From assembly GCA_900315055.1 (NCBI GenBank), contig OMXP01000006.1, forward strand, positions 1 to 63,390: a DNA stretch of 63,390 bases. Direction: 5' to 3'. The stretch comes from an uncultured Lachnospiraceae bacterium (GTDB taxonomy: Bacteria; Bacillota; Clostridia; Lachnospirales; Lachnospiraceae). Shown here piece by piece: positions 33,667 through 41,780 of this stretch. The notes under the pieces are model-generated. The model did no database searches. It was given only the letters and a program-made list of their open reading frames with translations, and was not told where the DNA came from. The position numbers were made by a program, and so were the translations under genes. Position 1 is the first letter of the stretch; every line of letters starts with the position of its first letter.

Positions 33667-34741
33667 TGGAAAACTCTACTGCAAAAGCGGCGGTTGTACG
33701 GCAAAGCTCGGGGCGGGACTTTTGTCCCATGTGCTGGAGAGGCTGCCGAAGGGACCGAAGGATCCGGATCTTCTGGTGGGGTACGACGGACACGACGATG
33801 CGGCGGTTTACAAGATCAGCGAGGATCTTGCGATCGTACAGACCCTCGATTTCTTCCCGCCGATGGTGGAGGACCCGTACCTGTTCGGTCAGATCGCGGC
33901 GACCAATGCGCTGAGTGATATCTATGCCATGGGCGGCGAGGCCAAAACCGCGCTGAACATCGTCTGCTTCCCGGAGTCTATGGATCTCAACGTCCTGGGA
34001 CGGATTCTGGAGGGCGGACAGAAGAAAGTCATTGAGGCGGGAGGATCCCTTGTCGGGGGACATTCCATCGATGATGGGGGGGTAAAGTACGGTCTTGCCG
34101 TCACGGGATTTGTGAACCCGAAGAAGATGTGGACCAACGACGGGGCAAGGGAGGGCGATGTCCTGATCTTTACCAAGCGCCTTGGGACGGGAATTCTGAC
34201 GGCGGGACGAAATGTCGGGGAGACAACTGATGCGCAGCTGTCTGCCTGCCTTCGGCAGATGACAACCTTAAACCGCGGGGCGGCTGAGGCAGCCTCCGGA
34301 TTCGAGATTCATGCGGCAACTGATGTGACAGGCTTCGGGTTCCTGGGACACCTCACCGAGATGCTTGGGATCCTGCCGCATGCAGGGTCAAGACTGAAAC
34401 TCTCCGACGCCGGAGACCTCTCCTGTGTGATTTACCGGGAAGAGATCCCCCTGCTTCCCGGAGCGCTGTCTTTAGCTTCGAATTTTGTGACGACAGGCGG
34501 CGGTCAGAAGAATCGAAACTACTGCGGAGATCTTGTCGACTTTGCGCCCTCCGTCACGTTCGGGATGCAGGAGGTGCTCTTTGACCCCCAGACGGCCGGC
34601 GGCCTTCTTTTTGCGGTTGCAGAAAAGGATGCCAATGCTCTCTGGGCAAAGCTCACTTCTCTCGGGATTCCTGCAGCCATGGTGGGGAAGATTACAGAGA
34701 AAGGCGGGAACGGCTCGGCGCTTCCGGTGGTGGTTTGCTGA
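33650..34741 (+). CDS. selD: Selenide, water dikinase
   Basis: 363 residues. The active-site segment KSGGCTAKLG carries C16 (in place of the Sec found in some homologues) and K19; GYDGHDDAAVY, LFGQIAATNALSDIYAMGG and GGHSIDDGG bind ATP and metal. It makes selenophosphate, the selenium donor. No selA, selB or Sec tRNA gene is in the window, so here it may serve the labile selenium cofactor of molybdenum hydroxylases. ATG 33650 is preferred; TTG at 33647 is an alternative. Confidence 0.95.
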   Translation: MDQVNDGKLYCKSGGCTAKLGAGLLSHVLERLPKGPKDPDLLVGYDGHDDAAVYKISEDLAIVQTLDFFPPMVEDPYLFGQIAATNALSDIYAMGGEAKTALNIVCFPESMDLNVLGRILEGGQKKVIEAGGSLVGGHSIDDGGVKYGLAVTGFVNPKKMWTNDGAREGDVLIFTKRLGTGILTAGRNVGETTDAQLSACLRQMTTLNRGAAEAASGFEIHAATDVTGFGFLGHLTEMLGILPHAGSRLKLSDAGDLSCVIYREEIPLLPGALSLASNFVTTGGGQKNRNYCGDLVDFAPSVTFGMQEVLFDPQTAGGLLFAVAEKDANALWAKLTSLGIPAAMVGKITEKGGNGSALPVVVC

Positions 34742-34980
34742 TGCGGGAGAAGAAAGAATTTACCGTACTCTCCTTTACAACGACCACCGATGCCATGGCG
34801 ATGGAGCAGTACTGTAAGGAACAAAAGATCCCGGGGCGGACGATTCCCCTTCCGCCCGCGATCAGCGCAGGGTGCGGCATCGCATTCCGCATGGAGACAG
34901 AGGATGCAAAACGGTATGCCGGGGCACTGTATGGTGCCCCGGTATCCTTTGAGAGCCACGAGGTTTTTCTGTATGTGTGA
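34741..34980 (+). CDS. DUF3343 protein, putative Se/S carrier-like
   Basis: 79 residues: FTVLSFTTTTDAMAMEQYC at the N-terminus and PPAISAGCGIAFRME in the middle, the pattern of the small DUF3343 family, often called putative Se/S carrier. C55 and other cysteines could carry a persulfide or perselenide. The ATG overlaps the selD stop (TGATG), coupling both. Function is inferred from context: handing selenium to the hydroxylase maturation machinery. Confidence 0.75.
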   Translation: MREKKEFTVLSFTTTTDAMAMEQYCKEQKIPGRTIPLPPAISAGCGIAFRMETEDAKRYAGALYGAPVSFESHEVFLYV

Positions 34981-34996
34981 AGGGTTTTCTGATAAA

Positions 34997-35857
34997 ATGT
35001 CCAAAGAGTATTTCAAAAACCATGACTTATCATCCATCGTCGTCGTCCGCGGCGGCGGTGATATCGCAACGGGGACGATCGTACGCCTTTTCCGCGCCGG
35101 CTTTCCCGTCCTTGCCCTCGAGTCCGGCCACCCGTCCGCGATCCGAAGGCTTGTTGCCCTGTGCGAGGCCGTCTATGACGGGAGCGCGAAGGTCGAGGGA
35201 GAAGAAGCCGTCCGGATCCGGGATCTTTCGGAGATGGAGGAGGTTTTATCTTCCGGGAAGATTCCTCTCTTTGTGGATCCGGAGGGAGAAGCCATCCATT
35301 CCCTGCATTCCAGAGTAGTGGTGGATGCCATTCTTGCAAAGAAGAATCTCGGGACCACCCACAAGGCCTTCCCGGGCTCGTACCTCATCGCCCTGGGACC
35401 CGGATTTACGGCGAATCCTTCCGATCCCGAGGGCGTTGACTGTGTCATCGAGACCATGAGGGGCCACAACCTTGGCCGGGTAATCTATAACGGACAGGCA
35501 CTTGCAAACACCGGCGTTCCCGGAATCATTGCAGGACACGGGGCAGACCGGGTCATGCATGCAAAGGCGGCGGGGATTCTCACTGATGTGAAGAAAATCG
35601 GGGACGTCGTGAAAGAGGGAGAGACCATCGCCGAAATCCGGACGGAGGACGGAAGCCTTGTCCCCGTTCCGGCGTCCCTCACCGGGGTGATCCGGGGGCT
35701 GATCCGCTCGGGATTCCCGGTGACAGAGGGATTTAAGATCGCGGATATCGATCCCAGAAAGGAACAGGTGAAGAACTGCAGTACCATCTCCGACAAGTCC
35801 CGCGCCATCGCGGGCTCGGTCCTCGAGGTGGTCTGCAGAGTTCTTCTCAACAGCTGA
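34997..35857 (+). CDS. yqeB: Selenium-dependent molybdenum hydroxylase system protein YqeB
   Basis: 286 residues from ATG 34997. The N-terminal SIVVVRGGGDIATGTIVRLF is the family signature; later GHGADRVMHAKAAGIL and an apparent lipoyl-like hinge DVVKEGETIAEI appear. YqeB accompanies SelD and YqeC in organisms with selenium-containing hydroxylases; its biochemical activity is unknown. GAAGGG lies 12 bases before 34997; ATG 34973 (GAGG at nine bases, overlapping the DUF3343 stop) is a reasonable alternative. Confidence 0.85.
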   Translation: MSKEYFKNHDLSSIVVVRGGGDIATGTIVRLFRAGFPVLALESGHPSAIRRLVALCEAVYDGSAKVEGEEAVRIRDLSEMEEVLSSGKIPLFVDPEGEAIHSLHSRVVVDAILAKKNLGTTHKAFPGSYLIALGPGFTANPSDPEGVDCVIETMRGHNLGRVIYNGQALANTGVPGIIAGHGADRVMHAKAAGILTDVKKIGDVVKEGETIAEIRTEDGSLVPVPASLTGVIRGLIRSGFPVTEGFKIADIDPRKEQVKNCSTISDKSRAIAGSVLEVVCRVLLNS

Positions 35858-36294
35858 TGGAACTTCTTTCTGCCCTGACACAATCGATTCTGATCGGTGC
35901 AGCTCTTCTGGTACCTGCAGGAGCACTTTCGTCTCTTGTGATCCCGCCCCTTGCGGACGCCCTGCTCTTTGCGGGAATCTTTGTGCCGGCAGAGATCTTT
36001 GCAGGATCCTCTCTTGGTTTTGCCCTGACGATTGTCAGCGCATTCTGCCTTGAGTTTCTTCTCCTGCATATGAGAGCCGGGAAAATCCGACGGGACGAGA
36101 TCCTTACTGCAAGAACCCTTGGCCTTGACAGGCGCCAGATCAGAAAGAACCTGATCCGTCCGAGGATGCGCTGTGGTCTTCCTCTTGCCTTTCTTGCCGG
36201 CATCTGCCGCATGTGCCTTTCCATCTGTCCGTATCTTGCTTTGATCCTTGCAGCCGCCCTTGTCGTAAACTGGATTCTCGGGAGGAAGTCATGA
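35857..36294 (+). CDS. Truncated/degenerate ModB-like membrane protein
   Basis: 145 residues, compared with about 220-230 for molybdate permease ModB. Three or four hydrophobic segments surround a cytoplasmic loop, TARTLGLDRRQIRKNLIRPR, resembling the ModB EAA loop (AARTLG...LPLARPG) that docks on the ATPase. The N-terminal helices of a complete permease are missing, and the region after the loop is short. It overlaps yqeB by one base and the next gene by four. It is probably a partner of the degenerate ModC-like protein rather than a working channel. No ModA is present nearby. Confidence 0.6.
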   Translation: MELLSALTQSILIGAALLVPAGALSSLVIPPLADALLFAGIFVPAEIFAGSSLGFALTIVSAFCLEFLLLHMRAGKIRRDEILTARTLGLDRRQIRKNLIRPRMRCGLPLAFLAGICRMCLSICPYLALILAAALVVNWILGRKS

Positions 36295-37412
36295 TCCTCC
36301 AGGTAAAGATTCGAAAACAGACAAAGGAAGGACTCCTTGATGCGGCTTTTTCGATCACGGAGCATGACCGGCAGAATCTTTCCATCCTTGCAGAGCCAGG
36401 GGAGCTTCGGACGGGCCTTCTGACCTGTATTGCAGGCCTGGAAAAGCCCGATGAGGGCTCTGTGATCCTGAACGACAGGGTTCTTTCGGACACCCTGAAG
36501 GGGACCTTCGTTAAGCCGGAAGAGCGCCATGTGGGACTGATCTGCAGACAGACCGTTCTGTTCTCAGGACTTACGGTTCAGGATAACGTGCGCCTGGTCC
36601 TTACGGCTGCAGAGAAGGCAGGACTGTCCCTTGCATCCTCAGGAAACCCTGTGGAGAGGCTGCTGCCGGATCTTCTTCATGACTTTGGTCTTGACGGCCT
36701 TGGCGGCAAGATGCCATCAGAGCTTACGGCTTCTCAAAGAGTACGTGCTCTCTTTGCCCGCATGATGGCCTCACAGCCGCAGCTGGTACTTCTTGATGAC
36801 CCGGTTTCCGGTCTTGACGGGGAGACGAGGGCATCGATCCTGTGCGCTGCTCGGGATCTCTGCAGGAAGAAACAGATCCCCGTGATCTATGCCGGTGCCA
36901 ATGCGGACGAGGCCTATCAGATGGGAGATCGGATCCTTGTTCTCGAGAACGGAAAGACCGGAGAGAGCAAGGAGAAGAACGCCTTCTTTGAAAAGCCGAA
37001 GACCCTGACAGGTGCCCTGATGAGCGGCGTATCGAACGTTGCAAGGGCAGTTCCCCTCTCAAAAACCCACGCTCTTGTAAGCGACTGGGGACTTGTCGTC
37101 ATGAAGCGGGGAGAGAACGGAAGACTTCTGCCCCTCCCCGAGGGACTGTGCGCCGTGGGGATCCGGTCTTCTGATCTTGCATTTGAAAAGCCGGAAGGCT
37201 CCTCGGTGAGGCTTTCGGTTTACGGTGCAGAAGTGGAGGAGGGTCCTTCCTGCTTTCTGCTTCGGTTCTGCCCGGTGGAGGGCAGAGAAAAGAAGATCGA
37301 GGTAAAAGTTCCAAAGTCCGTCATGCGCAGGGAAGAACTTCTCCGGATATCCACCGTCTATGTGCCGTCAAACGCGCTCCTCTACCTTACGGATGGGGCG
37401 TTGTCGTGCTAA
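36291..37412 (+). CDS. ModC-like ABC protein with degenerate catalytic motifs
   Basis: 373 residues whose backbone follows ModC closely: IAGLEKPDEGSVILNDRVLSD and KPEERHVGLICRQTVLFSGL align with the E. coli form, and a TOBE-like C-terminal domain is present from about residue 270. The motifs are altered: Walker A is AEPGELRTG (Lys to Arg at 40), the signature reads LTASQ rather than LSGGQ, Walker B ends LLDDP (Glu to Asp), and the switch His position is AGANADE. ATP hydrolysis is therefore unlikely. It may sense molybdate or tungstate through the C-terminal domain. Confidence 0.75.
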   Translation: MILQVKIRKQTKEGLLDAAFSITEHDRQNLSILAEPGELRTGLLTCIAGLEKPDEGSVILNDRVLSDTLKGTFVKPEERHVGLICRQTVLFSGLTVQDNVRLVLTAAEKAGLSLASSGNPVERLLPDLLHDFGLDGLGGKMPSELTASQRVRALFARMMASQPQLVLLDDPVSGLDGETRASILCAARDLCRKKQIPVIYAGANADEAYQMGDRILVLENGKTGESKEKNAFFEKPKTLTGALMSGVSNVARAVPLSKTHALVSDWGLVVMKRGENGRLLPLPEGLCAVGIRSSDLAFEKPEGSSVRLSVYGAEVEEGPSCFLLRFCPVEGREKKIEVKVPKSVMRREELLRISTVYVPSNALLYLTDGALSC

Positions 37413-37455
37413 ACTGAACAGTTGAAAAGTTGTCTTGCAAGAGAGGAGGCAGCCA

Positions 37456-37959
37456 TTGAAGTGCCCATATTGCGGGAGTGAAAATACGAGAGTGGTGGAT
37501 TCCCGGTCCGTCGATGAGAACAATTCCATCCGAAGACGCAGAATCTGCGATGACTGCGGAAGACGGTTCACCACCTATGAACGGGTGGAGACTTTGCCGC
37601 TCATGGTGATCAAGAAGGACGGCAACCGCGAGCCCTATGACCGCGAGAAGCTCGAGGGCGGGATTCTTCGCGCCTGCCATAAGAGGCCGGTATCGATCAA
37701 CACGATCAAGGCCGCGGTCGATGACATCGAGGCCACCATCTACAACATGGAGCAGCGGGAGATCACGAGCCGGCAGATCGGCGAGATGGCAATGGAAAAG
37801 GTCCATGAGCTCGATCCCGTCGCCTACGTGCGGTTTGCCTCCGTCTACAAGGAGTTCAAGGACGTGGACACCTTCATGGACGAGCTGAAGATCGCAACGG
37901 GCGAGAAGGCCGCAAAGGACAGCAAAACAAGGACGACACCTCCGGGAAAGAAGGACTGA
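37456..37959 (+). CDS. nrdR: Transcriptional repressor NrdR
   Basis: 167 residues. The zinc ribbon [15 protein letters not shown] ... [12 protein letters not shown] is followed by an ATP-cone domain ([20 protein letters not shown]). NrdR represses ribonucleotide reductase genes according to dNTP/ATP state. The TTG start at 37456 follows GAGGAGG at six bases; starting at 37435 would put the RBS inside the gene. The Lys/Thr-rich tail (about residues 150-167) is longer than usual. Confidence 0.95.
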   Translation: MKCPYCGSENTRVVDSRSVDENNSIRRRRICDDCGRRFTTYERVETLPLMVIKKDGNREPYDREKLEGGILRACHKRPVSINTIKAAVDDIEATIYNMEQREITSRQIGEMAMEKVHELDPVAYVRFASVYKEFKDVDTFMDELKIATGEKAAKDSKTRTTPPGKKD

Positions 37960-37963
37960 ACGC

Positions 37964-38479
37964 GTGACACTTACTCCGAGCGAAACGGCAAAAAGCGCCT
38001 ATACGATTGATTACGAAGCCATGTACGGGAAGGGCTACCGGGGGATCATCTTTGATATCGACAACACCCTGGTCTTCCCGAATGCCCCGGCAGATGAGAG
38101 ATCAAAGGAACTCTTCCAGAAGCTTCGCCAGATCGGATTCCAGACCGTGATCCTATCGAACAACACCGGGAAGCGCGCAGGGACATTCGCAAAAGCTGTC
38201 GGCGCCGATGTCGTGACCGGAGCTGCAAAGCCATTTCCGAAGAAGTATCTGGTCTGCTGCGAGAGGATGCATCTTCCAAAAGAGCAGGTCTTTTTTGTGG
38301 GCGATCAGATCTACACGGACATCTGGGGCGCAAACAACGCCGGGATCCACTCGATCCTCGTGGATCCGATCACGACGAAGGAGGAGTTCTGGATTGTCGC
38401 AAAGCGCCTTCTAGAGGCACCGGTTCGAAAAAAGCTGAAGGAAAGAAAGGACGAAAAGCACCATGGCAGAGAGGATTGA
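37964..38479 (+). CDS. yqeG: YqeG-family HAD IIIA-type phosphatase
   Basis: 171 residues. HAD motif I is IIFDIDNTLVFPN, motif II VILSNNTG, motif III/IV FFVGDQIYTDIWGAN. The GTG start lies four bases after the nrdR stop region. In Firmicutes this phosphatase (related to PGP phosphatase GEP4) precedes aroE, as here. It overlaps the aroE-aroK gene by 17 bases. Confidence 0.9.
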   Translation: MTLTPSETAKSAYTIDYEAMYGKGYRGIIFDIDNTLVFPNAPADERSKELFQKLRQIGFQTVILSNNTGKRAGTFAKAVGADVVTGAAKPFPKKYLVCCERMHLPKEQVFFVGDQIYTDIWGANNAGIHSILVDPITTKEEFWIVAKRLLEAPVRKKLKERKDEKHHGRED

Positions 38480-39857
38480 TGGAAAGACAAAACTGTACGG
38501 ACTGATCGGCCATCCGGTGGCGCACACCTTCTCTCCGTTCATCCACAACAGGCTTGGGGAACTGACAGGTCTTAACCTTCGCTACGTGCCCTTTGACGTC
38601 ACGGATCCGGATACGATCGGGGATGCCGTAAAGGGCGCCTTTGCCCTGAACATCCAGGGCATGAATGTCACGGTTCCCTACAAGCAGGCGGTGATGCCCT
38701 TCCTTTCGGGCATCGATCCCGTCGCCGGGAAGATCGGCGCCGTGAACACGCTGGTGCGCACGGATACCGGATACCTTGGCATGAATACCGACTACATCGG
38801 ACTGAAACGTGCCCTTGAGGTACAGGGGGTCAACATTCCAAGCTACAGCGCCGTGATCATCGGCGCCGGAGGAGCAGCGAGAGCCGCCGCATTCATGTGC
38901 GGTACCTGCGGCGTGAGAGGCCTTGTGATCCTGAACCGGACTCTGCAAAAGGCGGAGGATCTTGCGGGAGACGTGAAGAAGGCCTTCCCCTGGATGAGCG
39001 TATCGGCGATGCCGCTTTCCGATGCGGGAAAAGTCCCCTTTGAAAACTTCCTTGCGATTCAGTGCACCAAGGTGGGACTTGCCCCGGACAATGCAGCCTG
39101 CCCGGTGGAGGATGCCGCGTTTTATCAGAAACTTGCCGTCGCCTTTGACTGCATCTACAATCCGGAAAAGACCGCCTTTCTTCAGAGGGCAGAAGCTGCC
39201 GGGAAGAAGGCCATCGGCGGCATTGACATGCTGACCTATCAGGCGATCGCCTCGTTCGAAGCCTGGACCGGGAAAGAGATTTCAAATGAGATGGCGGACG
39301 GGATCCGGACAGAGCTCTCCGCCTTCATCAGGGAGCAGAACCGGCCGAAAAATGTGGTCCTCATCGGCTTCATGGGGTCCGGAAAGACCACCGTCGGCGC
39401 AAAGCTCTCGAAAAAACTTGGCATGAAGCAGATTGATCTCGATGCGATGATCGTTGAGGATGCCAGGATGCCGGTCACCGAGATCTTCCGGAAGGAAGGG
39501 GAGAACGGCTTTCGAAGACGCGAGACAAAGATTCTGCAGAAGCTCATCGAAGACGGTACAAGAGACTGCGTGATCTCCACCGGCGGCGGAATCGTTGTAC
39601 AGGAGGAGAACCAGCCGCTTCTCAAGGCACTCGGCACGGTGGTCCTCCTCGAGGTGAGCCCGGACACCGTGGTGCGGCGTCTCGGCAAGGATTCCACAAG
39701 ACCGCTCCTGCAGGGACCGGACCGGGTCCGGAAGGTGAGAACGCTTCTTGTCCGGCGCCAGAACGCCTATGCCAGAAGCGCGGACTTTACGGTCGATACG
39801 AATGCAAAGACAGCAGACGAGGTTGCCGATGAGATCATCCGGCGGACCATCGGATAG
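38463..39857 (+). CDS. aroE-aroK: Bifunctional shikimate dehydrogenase / shikimate kinase
   Basis: 464 residues in one frame. Residues 1-285 are shikimate dehydrogenase: GHPVAHTFSPFIHN, NVTVPYKQAVMPF with the catalytic Lys, and GAGGAARAAAF for NADP. Residues about 295-464 are shikimate kinase: Walker A GFMGSGKTTVG, then IDLDAMI with the Mg-binding Asp, GGGIVVQEEN and STRPLL. The two steps are consecutive in the shikimate pathway. Domain order is AroE-AroK; in most bacteria they are separate. aroQ follows at 9 bp. Confidence 0.95.
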   Translation: MAERIDGKTKLYGLIGHPVAHTFSPFIHNRLGELTGLNLRYVPFDVTDPDTIGDAVKGAFALNIQGMNVTVPYKQAVMPFLSGIDPVAGKIGAVNTLVRTDTGYLGMNTDYIGLKRALEVQGVNIPSYSAVIIGAGGAARAAAFMCGTCGVRGLVILNRTLQKAEDLAGDVKKAFPWMSVSAMPLSDAGKVPFENFLAIQCTKVGLAPDNAACPVEDAAFYQKLAVAFDCIYNPEKTAFLQRAEAAGKKAIGGIDMLTYQAIASFEAWTGKEISNEMADGIRTELSAFIREQNRPKNVVLIGFMGSGKTTVGAKLSKKLGMKQIDLDAMIVEDARMPVTEIFRKEGENGFRRRETKILQKLIEDGTRDCVISTGGGIVVQEENQPLLKALGTVVLLEVSPDTVVRRLGKDSTRPLLQGPDRVRKVRTLLVRRQNAYARSADFTVDTNAKTADEVADEIIRRTIG

Positions 39858-39865
39858 GAGGGAAC

Positions 39866-40342
39866 ATGAAGATCCTGGTACTGAACGGACCAAACCTCAA
39901 CTTTCTCGGCATACGGGAGAAGGACATCTATGGCACGGCATCCTACAACAGCCTGGTGCAGATGATCCAGAAGAAGGCGCAGGAGCTGAATATCGTCGTC
40001 GAGTGCTACCAGTCCAACCATGAGGGCGCCATCATCGACAAGCTGCAGCAGAGCTACTATGACAAAGACATCATCGGTGTCGTGATCAATCCCGGCGCCT
40101 ACACGCACTATTCCTACGCCATCCACGACGCTCTGCGGTCGGTGTTTGTGCCGAAGGTGGAGGTCCACATATCGGATATCCACAGCCGGGAGGCATTCCG
40201 GAAGGTCTCCGTCACGGCACCTGCCTGTGATAAGCAGATCGTGGGACACGGCTTTGACGGGTATCTGGAAGCGATGGAGTATATCTGCAGCCGGCAGATG
40301 GAGAATGAGGATCAAGCAGGAGATTCTGCCTCCAGGGGCTGA
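39866..40342 (+). CDS. aroQ: 3-dehydroquinate dehydratase, type II
   Basis: 158 residues. Type II signature: LNGPNLNFLGIREKDIYGT near the N-terminus, ECYQSNHEGAIIDKLQ, NPGAYTHYSYAIHDAL with the catalytic His region, and EVHISDIHSREAFR. It makes 3-dehydroshikimate, the substrate of the AroE domain upstream. The C-terminal dozen residues (EDQAGDSASRG) extend slightly past the usual end. GGAGGG precedes the ATG. Confidence 0.95.
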   Translation: MKILVLNGPNLNFLGIREKDIYGTASYNSLVQMIQKKAQELNIVVECYQSNHEGAIIDKLQQSYYDKDIIGVVINPGAYTHYSYAIHDALRSVFVPKVEVHISDIHSREAFRKVSVTAPACDKQIVGHGFDGYLEAMEYICSRQMENEDQAGDSASRG

Positions 40343-40396
40343 TACGATTTTTCTTGCAATCTGTACGCGGCGGGAGTAGTATTAGTTCCGTCGCAT

Positions 40397-40469
40397 GGGG
40401 CATTAGCTCAGTTGGGAGAGCACCAGGTTCGCAATCTGGGGGTCGAGGGTTCGAATCCCTTATGCTCCA
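40397..40469 (+). tRNA. tRNA-Ala (anticodon CGC)
   Basis: A complete cloverleaf of 73 nt: acceptor GGGGCAT/ATGCTCC, D-arm TAGCTCAGTTGGGAGAGCA, anticodon loop TTCGCAA between CCAGG and TCTGG, and T-arm GAGGGTTCGAATCCCTT. The anticodon CGC decodes GCG alanine codons. CCA is not encoded (discriminator A is followed by CG). Confidence 0.95.
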
Positions 40470-40473
40470 CGTT

Positions 40474-40504
40474 ATCCCGGGCAGTCGTTGTCCGGGATCT
40501 TTTT
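40474..40504 (+). terminator. Terminator after tRNA-Ala
   Basis: ATCCCGG and CCGGGAT form a stem around GCAGTCGTTGT, followed by CTTTTT. It closes the aroQ/tRNA unit. Confidence 0.85.
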
Positions 40505-40521
40505 GTATCCGGAGGTGGCAG

Positions 40522-41562
40522 ATGAAACCCATAACACTTGGAAGCACCGGGATCTGTGTGCCGCAGAACGGCTTCGGCGCACTGCCGATTCAGCGCATCG
40601 GAAAGAGGGAGGCGGCAGACCTTCTGCAGAAGGCCTATCAGGGCGGCATGCGATACTTTGACACAGCCCGCGCCTATACGGACTCCGAGGAGAAGATCGG
40701 TTTGGCGGATCTTCCAAGAGACCGGATCTATCTTGCGACAAAGACTGCCGCAAAGACTCCGGATGCTTTCTGGAAAGACCTTGAGACTTCCCTTTCTCTG
40801 CTCCGCACGGATTACATCGATGTCTATCAGTTCCACCAGATGGAAAAGTGCTACCGCCCGGGAGACGGAAGCGGCATGTATGAGGCGATGGAGGAAGCAA
40901 AGAAAAAGGGCATGATCTGCCATATCGGCGGTACTGCCCACAAGATCGGCATTGCCATGGAAGTCGCAGAGAGCGGCCTCTACGAGACCCTGCAGTTCCC
41001 GTTCTCCTATCTTGCAGGAGAGAAGGAGCTGAAGCTTGTACAGACCTGCAGGGATCACCATGTCGGCTTCATTGCGATGAAGGGCCTTGCCGGGGGACTC
41101 ATCAACAACTCGAGGGCGGCCATGGCATACATGACGCAGTTCGACAACGTCCTGCCGATCTGGGGCATCCAGAAAGAAAGCGAGCTTTCGGAGTGGCTCT
41201 CCTACATGGATCAGACGCCGGAAATGGACGATGCCATGCGCGCGTTCATCGAGAAGGAAAAGCAGGAGCTCTCCGGTGATTTCTGCCGCGGCTGCGGCTA
41301 CTGCCTGCCGTGTACCGTGGGCATTCAGATCAACCAGTGCGCGAGAATCTCCCTCATGATCCGCCGCGCACCGTCCGATTCCTGGCTGTCGAAGAAGTGG
41401 CAGGACGAGATGGCAAAGATCGAGAACTGCGTTCACTGCAACCTCTGCGCCTCCCGCTGTCCCTATGAGCTGGATACGCCGGCCCTTCTGCAGAAGAACC
41501 TTGTCGACTACAGGAACGTCCTTGCCGGGAAGGCAAGCACGAAGGAACACGTGCATTTCTGA
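40522..41562 (+). CDS. Aldo/keto reductase with C-terminal ferredoxin-like domain
   Basis: 346 residues. The TIM-barrel part (about 1-235) starts LGSTGICVPQNGFGALPIQ and keeps the catalytic Asp/Tyr region YFDTARAYTDSE. The C-terminal part has CRGCGYCLPC and CVHCNLCASRCPYEL, two cysteine groups for Fe-S clusters. This fused class is common in anaerobes and couples reduction to ferredoxin-like electron transfer. GGAGGTGG lies before ATG 40522; longer forms would overlap the tRNA gene. Substrate unknown. Confidence 0.88.
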   Translation: MKPITLGSTGICVPQNGFGALPIQRIGKREAADLLQKAYQGGMRYFDTARAYTDSEEKIGLADLPRDRIYLATKTAAKTPDAFWKDLETSLSLLRTDYIDVYQFHQMEKCYRPGDGSGMYEAMEEAKKKGMICHIGGTAHKIGIAMEVAESGLYETLQFPFSYLAGEKELKLVQTCRDHHVGFIAMKGLAGGLINNSRAAMAYMTQFDNVLPIWGIQKESELSEWLSYMDQTPEMDDAMRAFIEKEKQELSGDFCRGCGYCLPCTVGIQINQCARISLMIRRAPSDSWLSKKWQDEMAKIENCVHCNLCASRCPYELDTPALLQKNLVDYRNVLAGKASTKEHVHF

Positions 41563-41593
41563 GAAACCGTAAAACTTCACATATCTTCATGTC

Positions 41594-41629
41594 AAACGGC
41601 CGGGGCGAATGCTCCGGCCGTTTGCTTTT
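41594..41629 (+). terminator. Terminator after the aldo/keto reductase gene
   Basis: AAACGGCCGG and CCGGCCGTTT form a strong stem around GGCGAATGCT, followed by GCTTTT. Confidence 0.82.
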
Positions 41630-41780
41630 CACAGAATTCTCACTGATTCCATGCATAAAGTGCATGCATGCAATCAAATCGATTCAGGCTCTCTTTAGGT
41701 TTCCCCCGTAAGATCAGAACTGTAAAGACCATGTAAAACATCACAGGCACCAGGACGGTGCAGTTCGAAAGGAGGAAGCC

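Noticed and set aside
34973..35857. Earlier start for yqeB at 34973
   Set aside because: Possible, but the RBS is weaker than that of 34997 and the family core begins only after residue 15; kept as an alternative in the entry.
40397..40504. Integration site at tRNA-Ala
   Set aside because: No integrase, no repeat of the tRNA 3' end nearby and ordinary genes on both sides.
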